Part shown: positions 34,915 to 44,000 of the stretch, in pieces
How the letters are laid out: each line of letters begins with the position of its first letter
Numbering within the stretch: position 1 is the first letter of the stretch
Origin: Melaminivora jejuensis
Lineage (GTDB): Bacteria > Pseudomonadota > Gammaproteobacteria > Burkholderiales > Burkholderiaceae_C
NCBI RefSeq assembly: GCF_017811175.1
Contig: NZ_JACWIJ010000002.1
Coordinates: 124,001 to 188,000, forward strand
Length of the DNA stretch: 64,000 bases
Direction of reading: 5' to 3'
Notes under the pieces: model-generated
Database searches by the model: none
What the model saw: only the letters and a program-made list of their open reading frames with translations
Told to the model about the DNA's origin: nothing
Made by a program: the position numbers and the translations under genes

Positions 34915-36909
34915 ATGAGTGCATCCCCGTCCGCGATCCAATCCGTACTGGTCGAAAACCGTGTCATCCAGCCGCCCGAAAACGTCGTCCAGGGCGCCAA
35001 CATCTCGGGCATGTCGGCCTACCAGGCGCTGCGCGCCGAGGCCGACCAGGATTTCCAGGGCTTCTGGGGCCGCCAGGCACGCGAGAACCTGCAGTGGATC
35101 AAACCCTTCACCCGCGTGCTCGACGAGAGCAATGCGCCGTTTTACCAGTGGTTCGATGACGGCGAGCTCAACGCCAGCGCCAACTGCCTGGATCGCCACA
35201 TGGGCACGCCGGTCGAGAACAAGACGGCCATCATTTTCGAGGCCGACGACGGCAAGGTCACCAAGTACACCTACCGCGAACTGCTCGCGCGCGTGAGCCA
35301 GTTCGCCAACGCGCTCAAGAGCCACGGCGTCGCGAAGGGCGACCGGGTGCTGATCTACATGCCCATGGGCGTGGAGGGCGTGGTGGCCATGCAGGCCTGC
35401 GCGCGCATCGGCGCCACGCACAGCGTGGTGTTCGGCGGCTTTTCCGCCAAGGCGGTGCAAGAGCGCATCGTGGACGCGCAGGCCGTGGCCGTGATCACCG
35501 CCAACTACCAGGTGCGCGGCGGCAAGGAGCTGCCGCTCAAGGGCATCGTCGATGACGGCCTGGCCCTGGGCGGCTGCGAGACGGTCAAGAACGTGTTCGT
35601 GTTCCAGCGCACCGCCACCGCCTGCAACATGGTGGAAGGCCGCGACAAGACCTTCGAGCAGGCCCTGGAAGGCCAGAGCAGCGAGTGCGAGCCGACGCCG
35701 GTGGGCGCCGAGCATCCGCTGTTCATCCTCTACACCAGCGGCTCCACCGGCAAGCCCAAGGGCGTGCAGCACAGCACCGGCGGCTACCTGCTGTGGGCCA
35801 AGCGCACCATGGAGTGGAGCTTCGACCTCCAGCCCTCGGACGTGTTCTGGTGTACGGCCGACATCGGCTGGGTCACCGGCCACAGCTACGTCGCCTATGG
35901 CCCGCTGGCTGCCGGCGGCACGCAGATCATCTTCGAGGGCATCCCGACCTATCCCAACGCCGGACGCTTCTGGCAGATGATCGAGCGCCACAAGTGCACC
36001 ATCTTCTACACCGCGCCCACCGCCATCCGCTCGCTGATCAAGGCTGCCGACTCGGACGAGTCCGTGCATCCGAAGAACTGGGATCTGTCCAGCCTGCGCG
36101 TGCTGGGCAGCGTGGGCGAACCCATCAACCCCGAGGCCTGGATGTGGTATTACAAGCACGTCGGCGGCGAGCGCTGCCCGGTGGTGGATACCTGGTGGCA
36201 GACTGAGACCGGCGGGCACATCATCAACCCGCTGCCGGGCGCCACGCCCATGGTGCCGGGCTCGTGTACGCTGCCGCTGCCGGGCATTTACACGGCGGTG
36301 GTCGATGAGACCGGTACCGAGATGCCCGATGGCTCGGGCGGCATGCTGGTCATCAAACGCCCCTGGCCGAGCATGATCCGCACCATCTGGAACGACCCCG
36401 AGCGCTTCAAGAAGACCTACTTCCCCGAGGAGATGCGCGGCGCCTACCTGGCCGGCGACGGCGCGGTGCGCGACAAGGACAACGGCTACTTCCGCGTCAC
36501 CGGGCGCATCGACGACGTGCTCAACGTCTCGGGCCACCGCATGGGCACCATGGAGATCGAGTCCGCCCTGGTGGCCAAGTCCGACCTCGTGGCCGAGGCG
36601 GCGGTGGTAGGCCGCCCCGACGACCTGACGGGCGAGGCCATCTGCGCCTTCGTGGTACTCAAGCGCCCGCGCCCCACCGGCGACGAGGCCAAGCAGATCG
36701 CCAAGGAGCTGCGCGACTGGGTGGCCAAGGAGATCGGCCCGATTGCCAAGCCCAAGGACATCCGCTTCGGCGAGAACCTGCCCAAGACCCGCTCGGGCAA
36801 GATCATGCGCCGCCTGCTGCGCTCGCTGGCCAAGGGCGAGTCCATCACCCAGGACACCAGCACCCTGGAGAACCCCGCAATCCTGGAGCAGTTGGCGCAG
36901 AACAACTGA
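34915..36909 (+). CDS. acs: Acetyl-CoA synthetase
   Basis: Activates acetate to acetyl-CoA through acetyl-AMP. It has 664 residues (652 in E. coli). The P-loop [11 protein letters not shown] is at 273-283, the adenylate motif reads WWQTETGG, and [20 protein letters not shown] is the hinge region. The C-terminal [13 protein letters not shown] contains the regulatory lysine (about 629) acetylated by Pat-type enzymes in other species. The ATG at 34915 has an AGGAG ribosome site; an in-frame ATG at 34858 lacks one. The neighbouring ppc and maeB could connect acetate use with anaplerosis, but they are not in the same operon. Confidence 0.96.
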   Translation: MSASPSAIQSVLVENRVIQPPENVVQGANISGMSAYQALRAEADQDFQGFWGRQARENLQWIKPFTRVLDESNAPFYQWFDDGELNASANCLDRHMGTPVENKTAIIFEADDGKVTKYTYRELLARVSQFANALKSHGVAKGDRVLIYMPMGVEGVVAMQACARIGATHSVVFGGFSAKAVQERIVDAQAVAVITANYQVRGGKELPLKGIVDDGLALGGCETVKNVFVFQRTATACNMVEGRDKTFEQALEGQSSECEPTPVGAEHPLFILYTSGSTGKPKGVQHSTGGYLLWAKRTMEWSFDLQPSDVFWCTADIGWVTGHSYVAYGPLAAGGTQIIFEGIPTYPNAGRFWQMIERHKCTIFYTAPTAIRSLIKAADSDESVHPKNWDLSSLRVLGSVGEPINPEAWMWYYKHVGGERCPVVDTWWQTETGGHIINPLPGATPMVPGSCTLPLPGIYTAVVDETGTEMPDGSGGMLVIKRPWPSMIRTIWNDPERFKKTYFPEEMRGAYLAGDGAVRDKDNGYFRVTGRIDDVLNVSGHRMGTMEIESALVAKSDLVAEAAVVGRPDDLTGEAICAFVVLKRPRPTGDEAKQIAKELRDWVAKEIGPIAKPKDIRFGENLPKTRSGKIMRRLLRSLAKGESITQDTSTLENPAILEQLAQNN

Positions 36910-36971
36910 TCCAGAGCGGCCACCGCCAGTGGCCGGCGCGCTGGTCGCAGCGCGCCAAACGCACAACGCAA

Positions 36972-37003
36972 AAGCCGCCCCGCCTGTGCCGGGCGGCTTT
37001 TTC
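36972..37003 (+). terminator. Rho-independent terminator after acs
   Basis: AAGCCGCCC (36972-36980), loop CGCCTGTGCC, GGGCGGCTT (36991-36999) and a T run. It lies about 60 bp after the acs stop. Confidence 0.85.
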
Positions 37004-37089
37004 TTGCGCGCAAAAGCGCCACGAGGGCGCCGGGGAGCAGGCCCGACTGGGTTACAACAGCGGCTGCGAATTTCCCAAGGAGCGATCCC

Positions 37090-37578
37090 ATGAACCTGCG
37101 AACCCTGATCCTGCTGCTCATCATGGCGGCGATTGCCGCGCTGGCGGTGCTGAACTGGCCGCTGCTGGCCACGCCGACCATCATGTCGCTGGGCCTGACC
37201 ACCATCGAAGCGCCGCTGGGGCTGATCATGCTGGCGCTCACGGCCCTCATGGCGGTGATGTTCCTGGCCTACGTGCTGGGCCTGCATGGCTCGGTGCTGC
37301 TGGAGGCGCGCCGCCATACCAAGGAGATGGCCGCCCAGCGCGAACTGGCCGACAAGGCCGAGGCCTCGCGCTTCACCGAACTGCGCAATTTCCTCGATGC
37401 CCAGCACAGCGCCATGCTGGCGCGCATGGATGCGCTGGAGGCACGCATGAGCAGCCGCCTGAAGGAGTCCGACAACACCACGGCGGCCTACGTCGGGCAA
37501 CTGGAGGATCAATTGCACCGCCAGGGCGGGCAGGGCGGGGTGACGGAGCTGCGCATCGAGCCGGGCCTGCGCCCCTGA
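37090..37578 (+). CDS. Small membrane protein with coiled-coil tail (LapA/DUF1049-like)
   Basis: A 162-residue protein with two transmembrane helices (about 4-22 and 42-66) in the arrangement of LapA-domain proteins, followed by a cytoplasmic alpha-helical, heptad-rich tail (about 70-145, AQRELADKAEASRFTELRNF). In E. coli the LapA protein assists LapB in lipopolysaccharide regulation; whether this distant relative does the same is unknown. AAGGAG stands at 37077-37082, before the ATG at 37090. It is transcribed separately from acs, after its terminator. Confidence 0.8.
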   Translation: MNLRTLILLLIMAAIAALAVLNWPLLATPTIMSLGLTTIEAPLGLIMLALTALMAVMFLAYVLGLHGSVLLEARRHTKEMAAQRELADKAEASRFTELRNFLDAQHSAMLARMDALEARMSSRLKESDNTTAAYVGQLEDQLHRQGGQGGVTELRIEPGLRP

Positions 37579-37611
37579 AGCCCGGGCGCTGGCGCCGGGC
37601 AGGGCCAGACA

Positions 37612-37647
37612 GCAAAAAAGCCGCAGCGCCTGGCAGCGCTGCGGCTT
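37612..37647 (-). terminator. Terminator after the cytochrome c gene (possibly bidirectional)
   Basis: AAGCCGCAGCGC pairs with GCGCTGCGGCTT (37618-37629 and 37636-37647). The T run is on the minus strand (complement of 37613-37619), so it serves cytochrome c best. Confidence 0.8.
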
Positions 37648-37691
37648 GTTGCGTCCCGCCGGCCCTGGAGCCGATGGACGGAGGCGGTGGC

Positions 37692-37997
37692 TTACTTGAG
37701 CGACAGCACCCAGTTGGCCAGCTTCTTGGCATCGTCGGCATTGACCTGGGCGTTGGCCGGCATGGGCACCGGGCCCCAGACGCCGGAGCTGCCCTTGATG
37801 ATCTTCTCGGCCAGCTTGTCGGCAGCGCCGGCCTGGCCGGCGTACTTGGCAGCAACGTCCTTGTAGGAGGGGCCGACCAGCTTCTTGTCCACGGAGTGGC
37901 AGGCCATGCAGTTCTTGGACTTGGCCAGGGCCTCGTCGGCCATGACGGGGGCGGCTGCAGTCAGGGCCACGGCGAGGGTGATGAGAGTGCGCTTCAT
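37692..37997 (-). CDS. Cytochrome c551/c552-type class I
   Basis: A small periplasmic electron carrier. It has 101 residues with a signal peptide (1-21, ending MADE; mature ~80 residues). The heme c is attached at CMACH (Cys30, Cys33, axial His34), and the probable sixth ligand Met79 lies in WGPVPMPANAQV. Size and motif spacing match cytochromes c551/c552 that donate to terminal oxidases or denitrification enzymes. The ATG at 37997 has GAGGAA upstream. Its electron partners are not in this window. Confidence 0.93.
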   Translation of the reverse strand: MKRTLITLAVALTAAAPVMADEALAKSKNCMACHSVDKKLVGPSYKDVAAKYAGQAGAADKLAEKIIKGSSGVWGPVPMPANAQVNADDAKKLANWVLSLK

Positions 37998-38104
37998 GGT
38001 GGGGTTCCTCTGATGGGGTGAAGTACAGTTGTCTTCCAACGCGATTGTAGTGTTCGCTGTTGACCGGAATGCCGCCATGTCCGGACGGCGGCAAAGGACG
38101 TGAT

Positions 38105-38347
38105 ATGTACACCCTGGTGCTGGGCCTGCTGCTGATTTTCCTCAAATACTTCCAGGTTGCCCCGGTTGCCGACTGGGCCTGGTGGTGGGTGCTGTCGCCC
38201 CTGGCCGTCACTGCCGTCTGGTGGGCCTGGGCCGATGCTTCGGGCTACACCAAGCGCAAGGCCATGGAAAAGATCGACCAGCGCAAGCTCGACCGCATCA
38301 ATCGGCAAAAGCAGGCCATGGGCACAGCCGCACGCAAGCGGCGCTGA
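38105..38347 (+). CDS. Small Trp-rich protein (TIGR04438 type)
   Basis: An 80-residue protein with one or two N-terminal hydrophobic helices (about 3-40) rich in tryptophan (WAWWWVLSPLAVTAVWWAWA), then a basic tail (KRKAMEKIDQRKLDRINRQK ... ARKRR). It matches the small conserved TIGR04438 family of betaproteobacteria, of unknown function; it is probably an inner-membrane protein with a cytoplasmic tail. It is divergent from cytochrome c. Confidence 0.82.
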   Translation: MYTLVLGLLLIFLKYFQVAPVADWAWWWVLSPLAVTAVWWAWADASGYTKRKAMEKIDQRKLDRINRQKQAMGTAARKRR

Positions 38348-38419
38348 GTGCCACCCCCGCAATGCCTCGAAGGTGTCGCCAAGGACCTGAACACGCCGCC
38401 GAGGCAGCAGACAGAACTC

Positions 38420-38472
38420 CTGATTCAATAGCTGGAAGCGCTTGCCTGGCTTGGGTTTGAGCCGCTTTTTCT
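38420..38472 (+). repeat. Dispersed repeat copy downstream of the Trp-rich protein gene
   Basis: CTGATTCAATAGCTGGAAGC, then GCTTGCCTGGCTTGGGTTTG and AGCCGCTTTTTC. Confidence 0.65.
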
Positions 38473-38525
38473 TGTAAAAACAGCTTGCTGCTGGCGCTGG
38501 CGTTGGCGGCAGGCGTTCGTGCCTG

Positions 38526-39830
38526 TCAATCCTGGCTCAGCGCCGCCTGCTTCCAGGCCTGGGCGGCGGCGCTGTCGTCGCCCTGCTGCTCGGCCAGCGC
38601 GGCCAGCGCGCGCCAGGCGTTGGCGCGCAGGGCCGGATCGGCCAGCTGCGGCGCTGCCTGGGCCAGCAACTGCCGGGCCTTGCCCCACAGCTCACGGTGC
38701 ATACAGGCCAGGGCCGACAGGTACAGCAGCCGGGCATCGCCGGGCTGTGCCCGGCTGGCGGCTTCGATGCGCGCCAGCCAGGGGGCATCCAGGCCGTGCA
38801 GGCTGGTCTGCAGCACGGTGACCAGCCGGGCGCCTTCGTCACTTTGCAGGTTGGGCACGGCGCCGGCTCCCGCTCCTGCGGAGCCTGCCGCCATGCGCTC
38901 CCACACCGGCAGCAGCCAGGCGCGCACCTGCGCCGGCTCGCCGCCCAGCTCCTGCAGGCGGCGCGCGGCACGCACGGCGATGTCGGGCGTGGTGCGCTCG
39001 GCTGCGTCCAGGCTGGCCCAGACACGCTCCAGCTGGGCCGTGTCGCGGGCGTCGTTGATCAGCTCCAGCACCAGGCTGCGCACCAGGCTGGCAGCGGCTG
39101 CCGGGGCAAAGGCGCGGTGCTTGGCCAGCAGGCGGGCGGTGTCCAGCGCTTCTGCCGTGCGGTGCTGCAGCCGGGCCGCCTTCAGGCGCACGCGCTGCGC
39201 CAGGGTGCGCCGTGCCGCGCCGCTGGACAGCTCGCCCAGCCGCTCCAGCGCCGTGGCGGCGTCGCGCTCGTCGAGCGCCCAGCGCGCTGCGCGCAGCTGG
39301 GCGCCGTCGCGCAGCTCGGCGTCCAGCGCCGTGTCGGGCTGGCCCAGGCCATCCAGGGCCTGCTGCAGATGGGCGTCGCGCTGCTCGCCGTCCTGCAGCG
39401 CGTGCGCGGCCTCGGCGGCCAGCAGGTGCGCCAGGGTGCGCAGCTGGCGCCCGTGGCCCAGTTGCTCGCCGCTCTGCGCCAGGCGGCGCTCCTGCTGCAC
39501 GGCGGATTCGGCAGCGCGGCGCGAGCGCAGAAAGCGCCCCGACAGCAGTTGCGTCAGCGCCTCCAGCAGCGCGCCGTGCATGGCGCGCTCCTTTTGCAGC
39601 CGGCGCCAGCGGCGCGCGCGCCCGGGTAGCTCCAGCAGCGTCGCCGTGCCGCGCAGCGCGGCATACAGCAGGGCAAAGCCGGCAAACAACAGCACCAGCA
39701 CCATGTTGAGCGACAGATCGACCCGGTAGGGCGGCCAGAACACGGTGATCGTGCCCTGGTTGTTGCCGGCGAACAGGGCCACGGCGACGGCAGCGCCGAA
39801 CAGGGCCAGCAACCACAGGGCGGCGCGCAT
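38526..39830 (-). CDS. hemY: HemY-type TPR protein
   Basis: A 434-residue inner-membrane protein with two N-terminal helices (about 3-20 and 40-60; GNNQGTITVFWPPYRVDLSLN between them is the HemY_N signature), followed by TPR-like helical repeats to the end. It is encoded with hemCDX in many gamma- and betaproteobacteria and is thought to support tetrapyrrole synthesis, but it is not the protoporphyrinogen oxidase that shares the name in Bacillus. The ATG at 39830 is 4 bp from the end of hemX. It is the last gene of the cluster. Confidence 0.9.
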   Translation of the reverse strand: MRAALWLLALFGAAVAVALFAGNNQGTITVFWPPYRVDLSLNMVLVLLFAGFALLYAALRGTATLLELPGRARRWRRLQKERAMHGALLEALTQLLSGRFLRSRRAAESAVQQERRLAQSGEQLGHGRQLRTLAHLLAAEAAHALQDGEQRDAHLQQALDGLGQPDTALDAELRDGAQLRAARWALDERDAATALERLGELSSGAARRTLAQRVRLKAARLQHRTAEALDTARLLAKHRAFAPAAAASLVRSLVLELINDARDTAQLERVWASLDAAERTTPDIAVRAARRLQELGGEPAQVRAWLLPVWERMAAGSAGAGAGAVPNLQSDEGARLVTVLQTSLHGLDAPWLARIEAASRAQPGDARLLYLSALACMHRELWGKARQLLAQAAPQLADPALRANAWRALAALAEQQGDDSAAAQAWKQAALSQD

Positions 39831-39834
39831 GGTG

Positions 39835-40958
39835 TCAGCGCCCCGCCGCTGCCGTGGCCAGTGCGGCCATGGAGTGGTCGAGCTGGGGCAGCTCGGCCGA
39901 TCGGATGTGGCCCTGCAGCTGATCCAGCGAGGACGCCATGGTCTGGACGCGGCGCGAGGCCGGGTCGAAGTACTTGCCCACCGCTGCGCTGGCCATCTGC
40001 AGGTCGGCGCGCGCCGTGTCCATGCGCCGTGCCAGCAGCGCCAGGCGGGCATTGAGCAGCTTGAGCTTGAGGTTCTCGCGCAGGAAGAAAGCCTGCTCGG
40101 GCGCCAGCAGCATGGCCTCGGGCTGGTCGATGCGGCTCACGCGCAGCAGGCCGCGCGCCTGTTCGCGCGCGCCTTCCCAGGCACGGCCCAGCAGGCGCTG
40201 CCACTGCGGCTCGGGGGCGGCGGCGGTTTTGGCGGTTTCGGCAGTGTCGGCAGGGGGGTGGCCGGCGCGGCTGCAGCGGGAGCTGCAGCGCCAGCGCGGC
40301 CCGGGCGCGGCTGGCGCATGGCGGCGGCGCTGGCCACGTCGGCCAGCAGCGGCAACTCGTCAGCCTGGCGCACCAGGTCGTCGATGCGGCCCAGCAGGCC
40401 GGCGGTGTCGGTCACGCTGGCGCGCTCCAGGCGCTCCAGATCCTGCGCCAGAGCGCGCTGCACGGGCGCCAGGCGCGGCTGGGCGGCGCGCTCGATGCGC
40501 TGCTCGGCACTCCTGAGGGCGGCGATCAGCGGCTGCAGGCTGCCGGTGAGCTGGGCTTGCTGTTGGGCCAGGCGCAGCGCGGCCTCGATGTCGGCCACCA
40601 GGTTTTCATCACGCGTGCGCGACAGGCTGTGCATCAGCTCTTCGAGCTGGCCGCGCTGCAGCGCCACTTCGCCGACGCGGGTTTCGGCCACGGCCAGGCG
40701 TGCGGCGGTCTCGCGTGCCAGATCCTGCGCCTCGCGCGCCACGGTGCGCGCCTCGATGGCCTGGGCGCCGGAGTCGGCGCTTTGGCGCGCCAGCTGCTCC
40801 TGAATGGCCGACAGGCGCTGCCACAGCAGCAGCGAACTGGCCAGGCCGGCGATGGCCAACATGCCCAGCAGCCACAGGCCGGCGCGCGTGGCGGCTGCCG
40901 TGCCGGACAGCGGGGCTGCGGGAGCGGCGACCGGCTCAGGAGGAGTCTCGATGGGCAT
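39835..40958 (-). pseudogene. hemX: HemX-like membrane protein, frameshifted
   Basis: HemX (often mislabelled uroporphyrinogen-III C-methyltransferase) is a bitopic protein of the hemCDXY cluster. The first frame gives the N-terminal anchor (about 24-46) and a long coiled coil (about 50-200). Near residue 233, at ACCCCCCTG (G run 40253-40258 on the plus strand), the sense moves to the next frame, which continues as PPADTAETAKTAAAPEPQWQ and into LLGRAWEGAREQARGLLRV and RIDQPEAMLLAPEQAFFLRE. One added C restores about 374 residues. The start overlaps hemD by 23 bp, and a TAAAAT box 6 nt upstream suggests an extra promoter. The frameshift is probably a consensus error. Confidence 0.85.
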
Positions 40959-41814
40959 GGAGCGATTTTATCGATGCGGCCACATCCGCCAGGGCCGGGC
41001 GGCACTCGTGTACGGCGCCAAAACCGGCCTCGCGTGCCGTCTGGGCAATGCGTGCGTGGGTGGCCAGCGCCCGGGCGTGCTGCCAGTCCTGGCCGGGCAG
41101 AAGGGTCTGCAGATGCATCAGGGCCTCGGAGCTGCTGAGCAGCCACAGCGTGCCGTCGTGCGCCGCAGCCCGGGCCAGGGCCTGCTGGGCGGCAGTCCAC
41201 TGCGGCGCGCAGCGCTCGTAGGCGGCGACGAAATGCACTTCGGCCCCGGCAGCGGCCAGTTGCGCGCCCAGCCAGGGCCGGCCCTGGCCGCCTTCGACCG
41301 CCGGGCCGCCGCTGCCGCGCACGATCAGGATGCGGTCGCCGGGGCGCACCTGCGTTGCCACGCAAGGCCACAAGGCCTCGGAGTCGAACTGCGCGCTGGT
41401 GGCTGGCGGGGCGTCGATGCGGGCCGCCGGCACGCCAGCGGCCTGCAGGGCGCGCAGCGTGCCCGGGCCGGGCGCCCATGCTCTTGTATCGATAGCTGTC
41501 AGCGCTTGTCTGGTAAGGGTTTGCGCCAGATTTGACTCTGAATCTTCAGCGGTATCGGCAAGAAAATGCGCCACCGCATTCGGGCTGACGAACATGGCCG
41601 CACGGTACTGGCCCAGCGCGCGGCGCGCCTGCTCCAGTGCCTGCAGCAGTACCGGATCCCGCAGCGCGCGGATGTCAATCAGCGGCAGCGCCTGGGCGGC
41701 CATGCCGTGTGTCTGCAGGCCCTGCACCCACGGCATGGCCTCGCGCGCCGGGCGGGTGACGAGCACGCGCGCTGCGCCGGGCATGGCTTCGGGCATGGCA
41801 GGCAACTCAGGCAT
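40936..41814 (-). CDS. hemD: Uroporphyrinogen-III synthase
   Basis: Cyclises hydroxymethylbilane with inversion of ring D. It has 292 residues, slightly longer than the usual ~250. The sequence is poorly conserved, as is normal for HemD, but [30 protein letters not shown] and [12 protein letters not shown] fit the two-lobe fold. About 20 residues ([20 protein letters not shown], near 108-127) are encoded by an antisense copy of the dispersed repeat and are absent from typical HemD, which explains part of the extra length. The ATG at 41814 overlaps hemC by 8 bp, and the 3' end overlaps hemX by 23 bp. Confidence 0.88.
   Translation of the reverse strand: MPELPAMPEAMPGAARVLVTRPAREAMPWVQGLQTHGMAAQALPLIDIRALRDPVLLQALEQARRALGQYRAAMFVSPNAVAHFLADTAEDSESNLAQTLTRQALTAIDTRAWAPGPGTLRALQAAGVPAARIDAPPATSAQFDSEALWPCVATQVRPGDRILIVRGSGGPAVEGGQGRPWLGAQLAAAGAEVHFVAAYERCAPQWTAAQQALARAAAHDGTLWLLSSSEALMHLQTLLPGQDWQHARALATHARIAQTAREAGFGAVHECRPALADVAASIKSLHAHRDSS
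41484..41541 (+). repeat. Dispersed repeat copy, inside hemD
   Basis: TTGTATCGATAGCTGTCAGC, then GCTTGTCTGGTAAGGGTTTG and CGCCAGATTTGACTC. In frame and antisense to hemD; one of the least diverged copies in a coding sequence. Confidence 0.75.
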
Positions 41815-42826
41815 TCGCTGCCCGGGCGCCATGGGCGCGCAGCCGCGCCGCCACGGCCAGGCCCAGGGCGTCGGCCTCGCCCAGGGTGTGGACGCGGGCC
41901 GTGTCCTCGGCGCGCACCAGCGCGGCGCCGGTTTCCAGGTCGCCCCAGGCGGCGCGCAGCTGCAGCGTGCCGTCGGCCAGCCACTGGCCGTGCGCCGCCA
42001 GCGGCATGGAGCAACTGCCGCCCATGGCGCGGCTGACGGCACGCTCGGCGGTCACCGTCAGCCAGGTCGGCTGGTGCGCCAGCGGGGCCAGCGCGGCGAT
42101 CAGATCGGTGCGCTCGGCACGCACCTCGATGCCCAGGGCGCCCTGGCCGGCGGCGGGCAGCATCTGTTCGGGCGTGAAGATGGCGCGGATGCGCCCCTGC
42201 AGGCCCAGGCGCTTGAGGCCGGCGGCGGCCAGCACGATGGCGTCGTACTGGCCTTCGTCGAGCTTGCGCAGCCGGGTGTTGACGTTGCCGCGCAGCGGCT
42301 CGATGCGCAGGTCGGGCCGCAGTGCCTGCAGCAGCACCTGGCGGCGCAGGCTGGAGGTGCCGACCACACCGCCCCGGGGTACCTCGTCCAGGCTGGCCCA
42401 GCACGGCGAGACGAAGGCGTCGCGCGGATCCTCGCGCTGCATGACGCAGCCCAGCGCAAAGCCCGGCGGCAGCTCCATGGGCACGTCCTTGAGCGAATGC
42501 ACGGCGATGTCGGCGCGGCCTTCCTCCAGCGCCACTTCGAGTTCTTTGACGAACAGCCCTTTGCCGCCGACCTTGGACAGCGTGCGATCCAGGATCTGGT
42601 CGCCGCGCGTGGTCATGCCCAGTAGCTGCACGCTGTGCCCGCGCGCGGCCAGCAGCTGCTGCACGTGCTCGGCCTGCCACAGGGCCAGCTGGCTCTCGCG
42701 CGTGGCGATGACGATGGAGAGGGGGGAGTGGAGGCGGGGGAATTCATCGGCGAAGTGCTCGGTCACGGCCCCTGCCGGCACGGCAGCAGGGGCTGCGCGG
42801 GATGCTAGCATGTTGCGCTGCAGCAT
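41807..42826 (-). CDS. hemC: Hydroxymethylbilane synthase (porphobilinogen deaminase)
   Basis: Polymerises four porphobilinogens into hydroxymethylbilane on a dipyrromethane cofactor. The core starts [20 protein letters not shown]. The cofactor-attachment cysteine is in [14 protein letters not shown], and the catalytic Asp is in [11 protein letters not shown]. The open frame has 339 residues from ATG 42826; family members usually start about 35 residues later. None of the candidate starts (42826, 42811, GTG 42766) has a clear ribosome site, so the true start is uncertain. It is first in hemCDXY and overlaps hemD by 8 bp. Confidence 0.93.
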   Translation of the reverse strand: MLQRNMLASRAAPAAVPAGAVTEHFADEFPRLHSPLSIVIATRESQLALWQAEHVQQLLAARGHSVQLLGMTTRGDQILDRTLSKVGGKGLFVKELEVALEEGRADIAVHSLKDVPMELPPGFALGCVMQREDPRDAFVSPCWASLDEVPRGGVVGTSSLRRQVLLQALRPDLRIEPLRGNVNTRLRKLDEGQYDAIVLAAAGLKRLGLQGRIRAIFTPEQMLPAAGQGALGIEVRAERTDLIAALAPLAHQPTWLTVTAERAVSRAMGGSCSMPLAAHGQWLADGTLQLRAAWGDLETGAALVRAEDTARVHTLGEADALGLAVAARLRAHGARAANA

Positions 42827-42849
42827 GAGTCAACGCGAACCGGCGCCCA

Positions 42850-43911
42850 TTCTCGCGTCCACGGCGCTTTGGCAAGAGCCTGTTTCTGGACACGCTGAAG
42901 GAGCTGTTCGAGAGCAACCGGGCGCTGTTCGAGGGGCTGCACGCCGAGCAGCACTGGGACTGGTCGGTGAAATAGCCGGTGCTGCGCTTCAGCTTTGGCG
43001 GCGGCCTGCTGGGCAGTGTGGAGGACTTGCGCGCCAGCCTGGCCGAGCAACTGGGCACCTTTGAGGCGCGCCACGGCCTGCCCGCCGAATACCCCGACGC
43101 GCACATCCGCTTTGCGCTCCTGACCGGTGTATCCAAGTTCAGCAAGGTGAGCATCTTTTCCGACCTGAACAACCTCAACGACATCACGCTGGATGCGCCG
43201 TACTCAGCCATTTGCGGCTACACCGAGCACGACATCGACACCGTGTTCGCGCCCGAGCTGCCCGGGCTGGATCGTGAGGTGGCGCCCGAGACACTGCTGT
43301 CGTCCTTCGACGTGGATCACATCGCCACCGAAGCCCTGCTGTTCCAGGCCGGCCACCTGACCATCGACCGGGTCGAGGAAATCCCCGGCCTGGCCCAGGT
43401 GGCGCTGCGCTACCCCAACCTGAAGGTGCGCACCGCGCTCAACGGCGCGCTGCTGCCAGCCCTCACCGGGCACGACAGCCATTACGCCGTGCAGATGGGC
43501 CGGCTGTACCGGCTGCTGCAGGCAGGCGATGTGGCCGGGCTGCGCGAAGTCTTCCATGCCTTCTTTGCCACCGTCCCGCACGACTGGCATCGCGCCAACC
43601 CGATCGCCCGCTACGAGGGCTACTGGGCCAGCGTGTGCTACAGCCACTTTGCCGCCCTGGGGTTGGACATCGTGCTCGAAGACGTGACCAGCCACGGGCG
43701 CATGGACATGGCGGTGCGGCTGGCGCAGCGCGTCTATCTGTTCGAGTTCAAGGTGGTCGAGCTGGTGCCTGAGGGCCGGGCGCTGCAGCAGTTGCAGGAC
43801 AGGGGCTATGCCGACAAATACCGCGCCACTGGCCAGGCCGTGCATCTGGTCGGCATCGAGTTCAGCCGCGACGAGCGCAACATCGTCGGCTTCGAGACGC
43901 TGGCGCTCTGA
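42850..43911 (+). pseudogene. AAA-ATPase-like / PD-(D/E)XK nuclease protein, decayed
   Basis: A remnant of the AAA-ATPase_like + PDDEXK_9 (DUF1703) family. The visible frame begins FSRPRRFGKSLFLDTLKELF, that is at the P-loop GKS, so about 30 N-terminal residues are missing. A TAG at 42973-42975 interrupts it right after HWDWSVK (expected Tyr). The rest is open to 43911 and ends in a PD-(D/E)XK nuclease core: GRMDMAVRL (Asp), then VYLFEFKVVE (Glu-x-Lys). A restart at GTG 42979 would lack the P-loop. These two lesions are not homopolymer-related, so this is probably a genuine pseudogene. Proteins of this type are common mobile, possibly defence- or toxin-related genes of unknown role. Confidence 0.85.
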
Positions 43912-44000
43912 GCCTGCGCTAGGATGCTGCGCCGCAACAATCAAGCCAGCATCCTGCCGTGCATCCCGCCTGCAGGGCATGGCCTCAGGAGACTTCGCGC

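Noticed and set aside
34651..38211. A 1186-codon minus-strand open frame across acs and cytochrome c
   Set aside because: It is antisense to acs and runs through the terminator and several unrelated genes. The translation is not protein-like.
38526..39830. Reading hemY as protoporphyrinogen oxidase
   Set aside because: The protein has the HemY_N membrane part and TPR-like helices and no FAD-binding fold. Only the Bacillus protein of that name is the oxidase.
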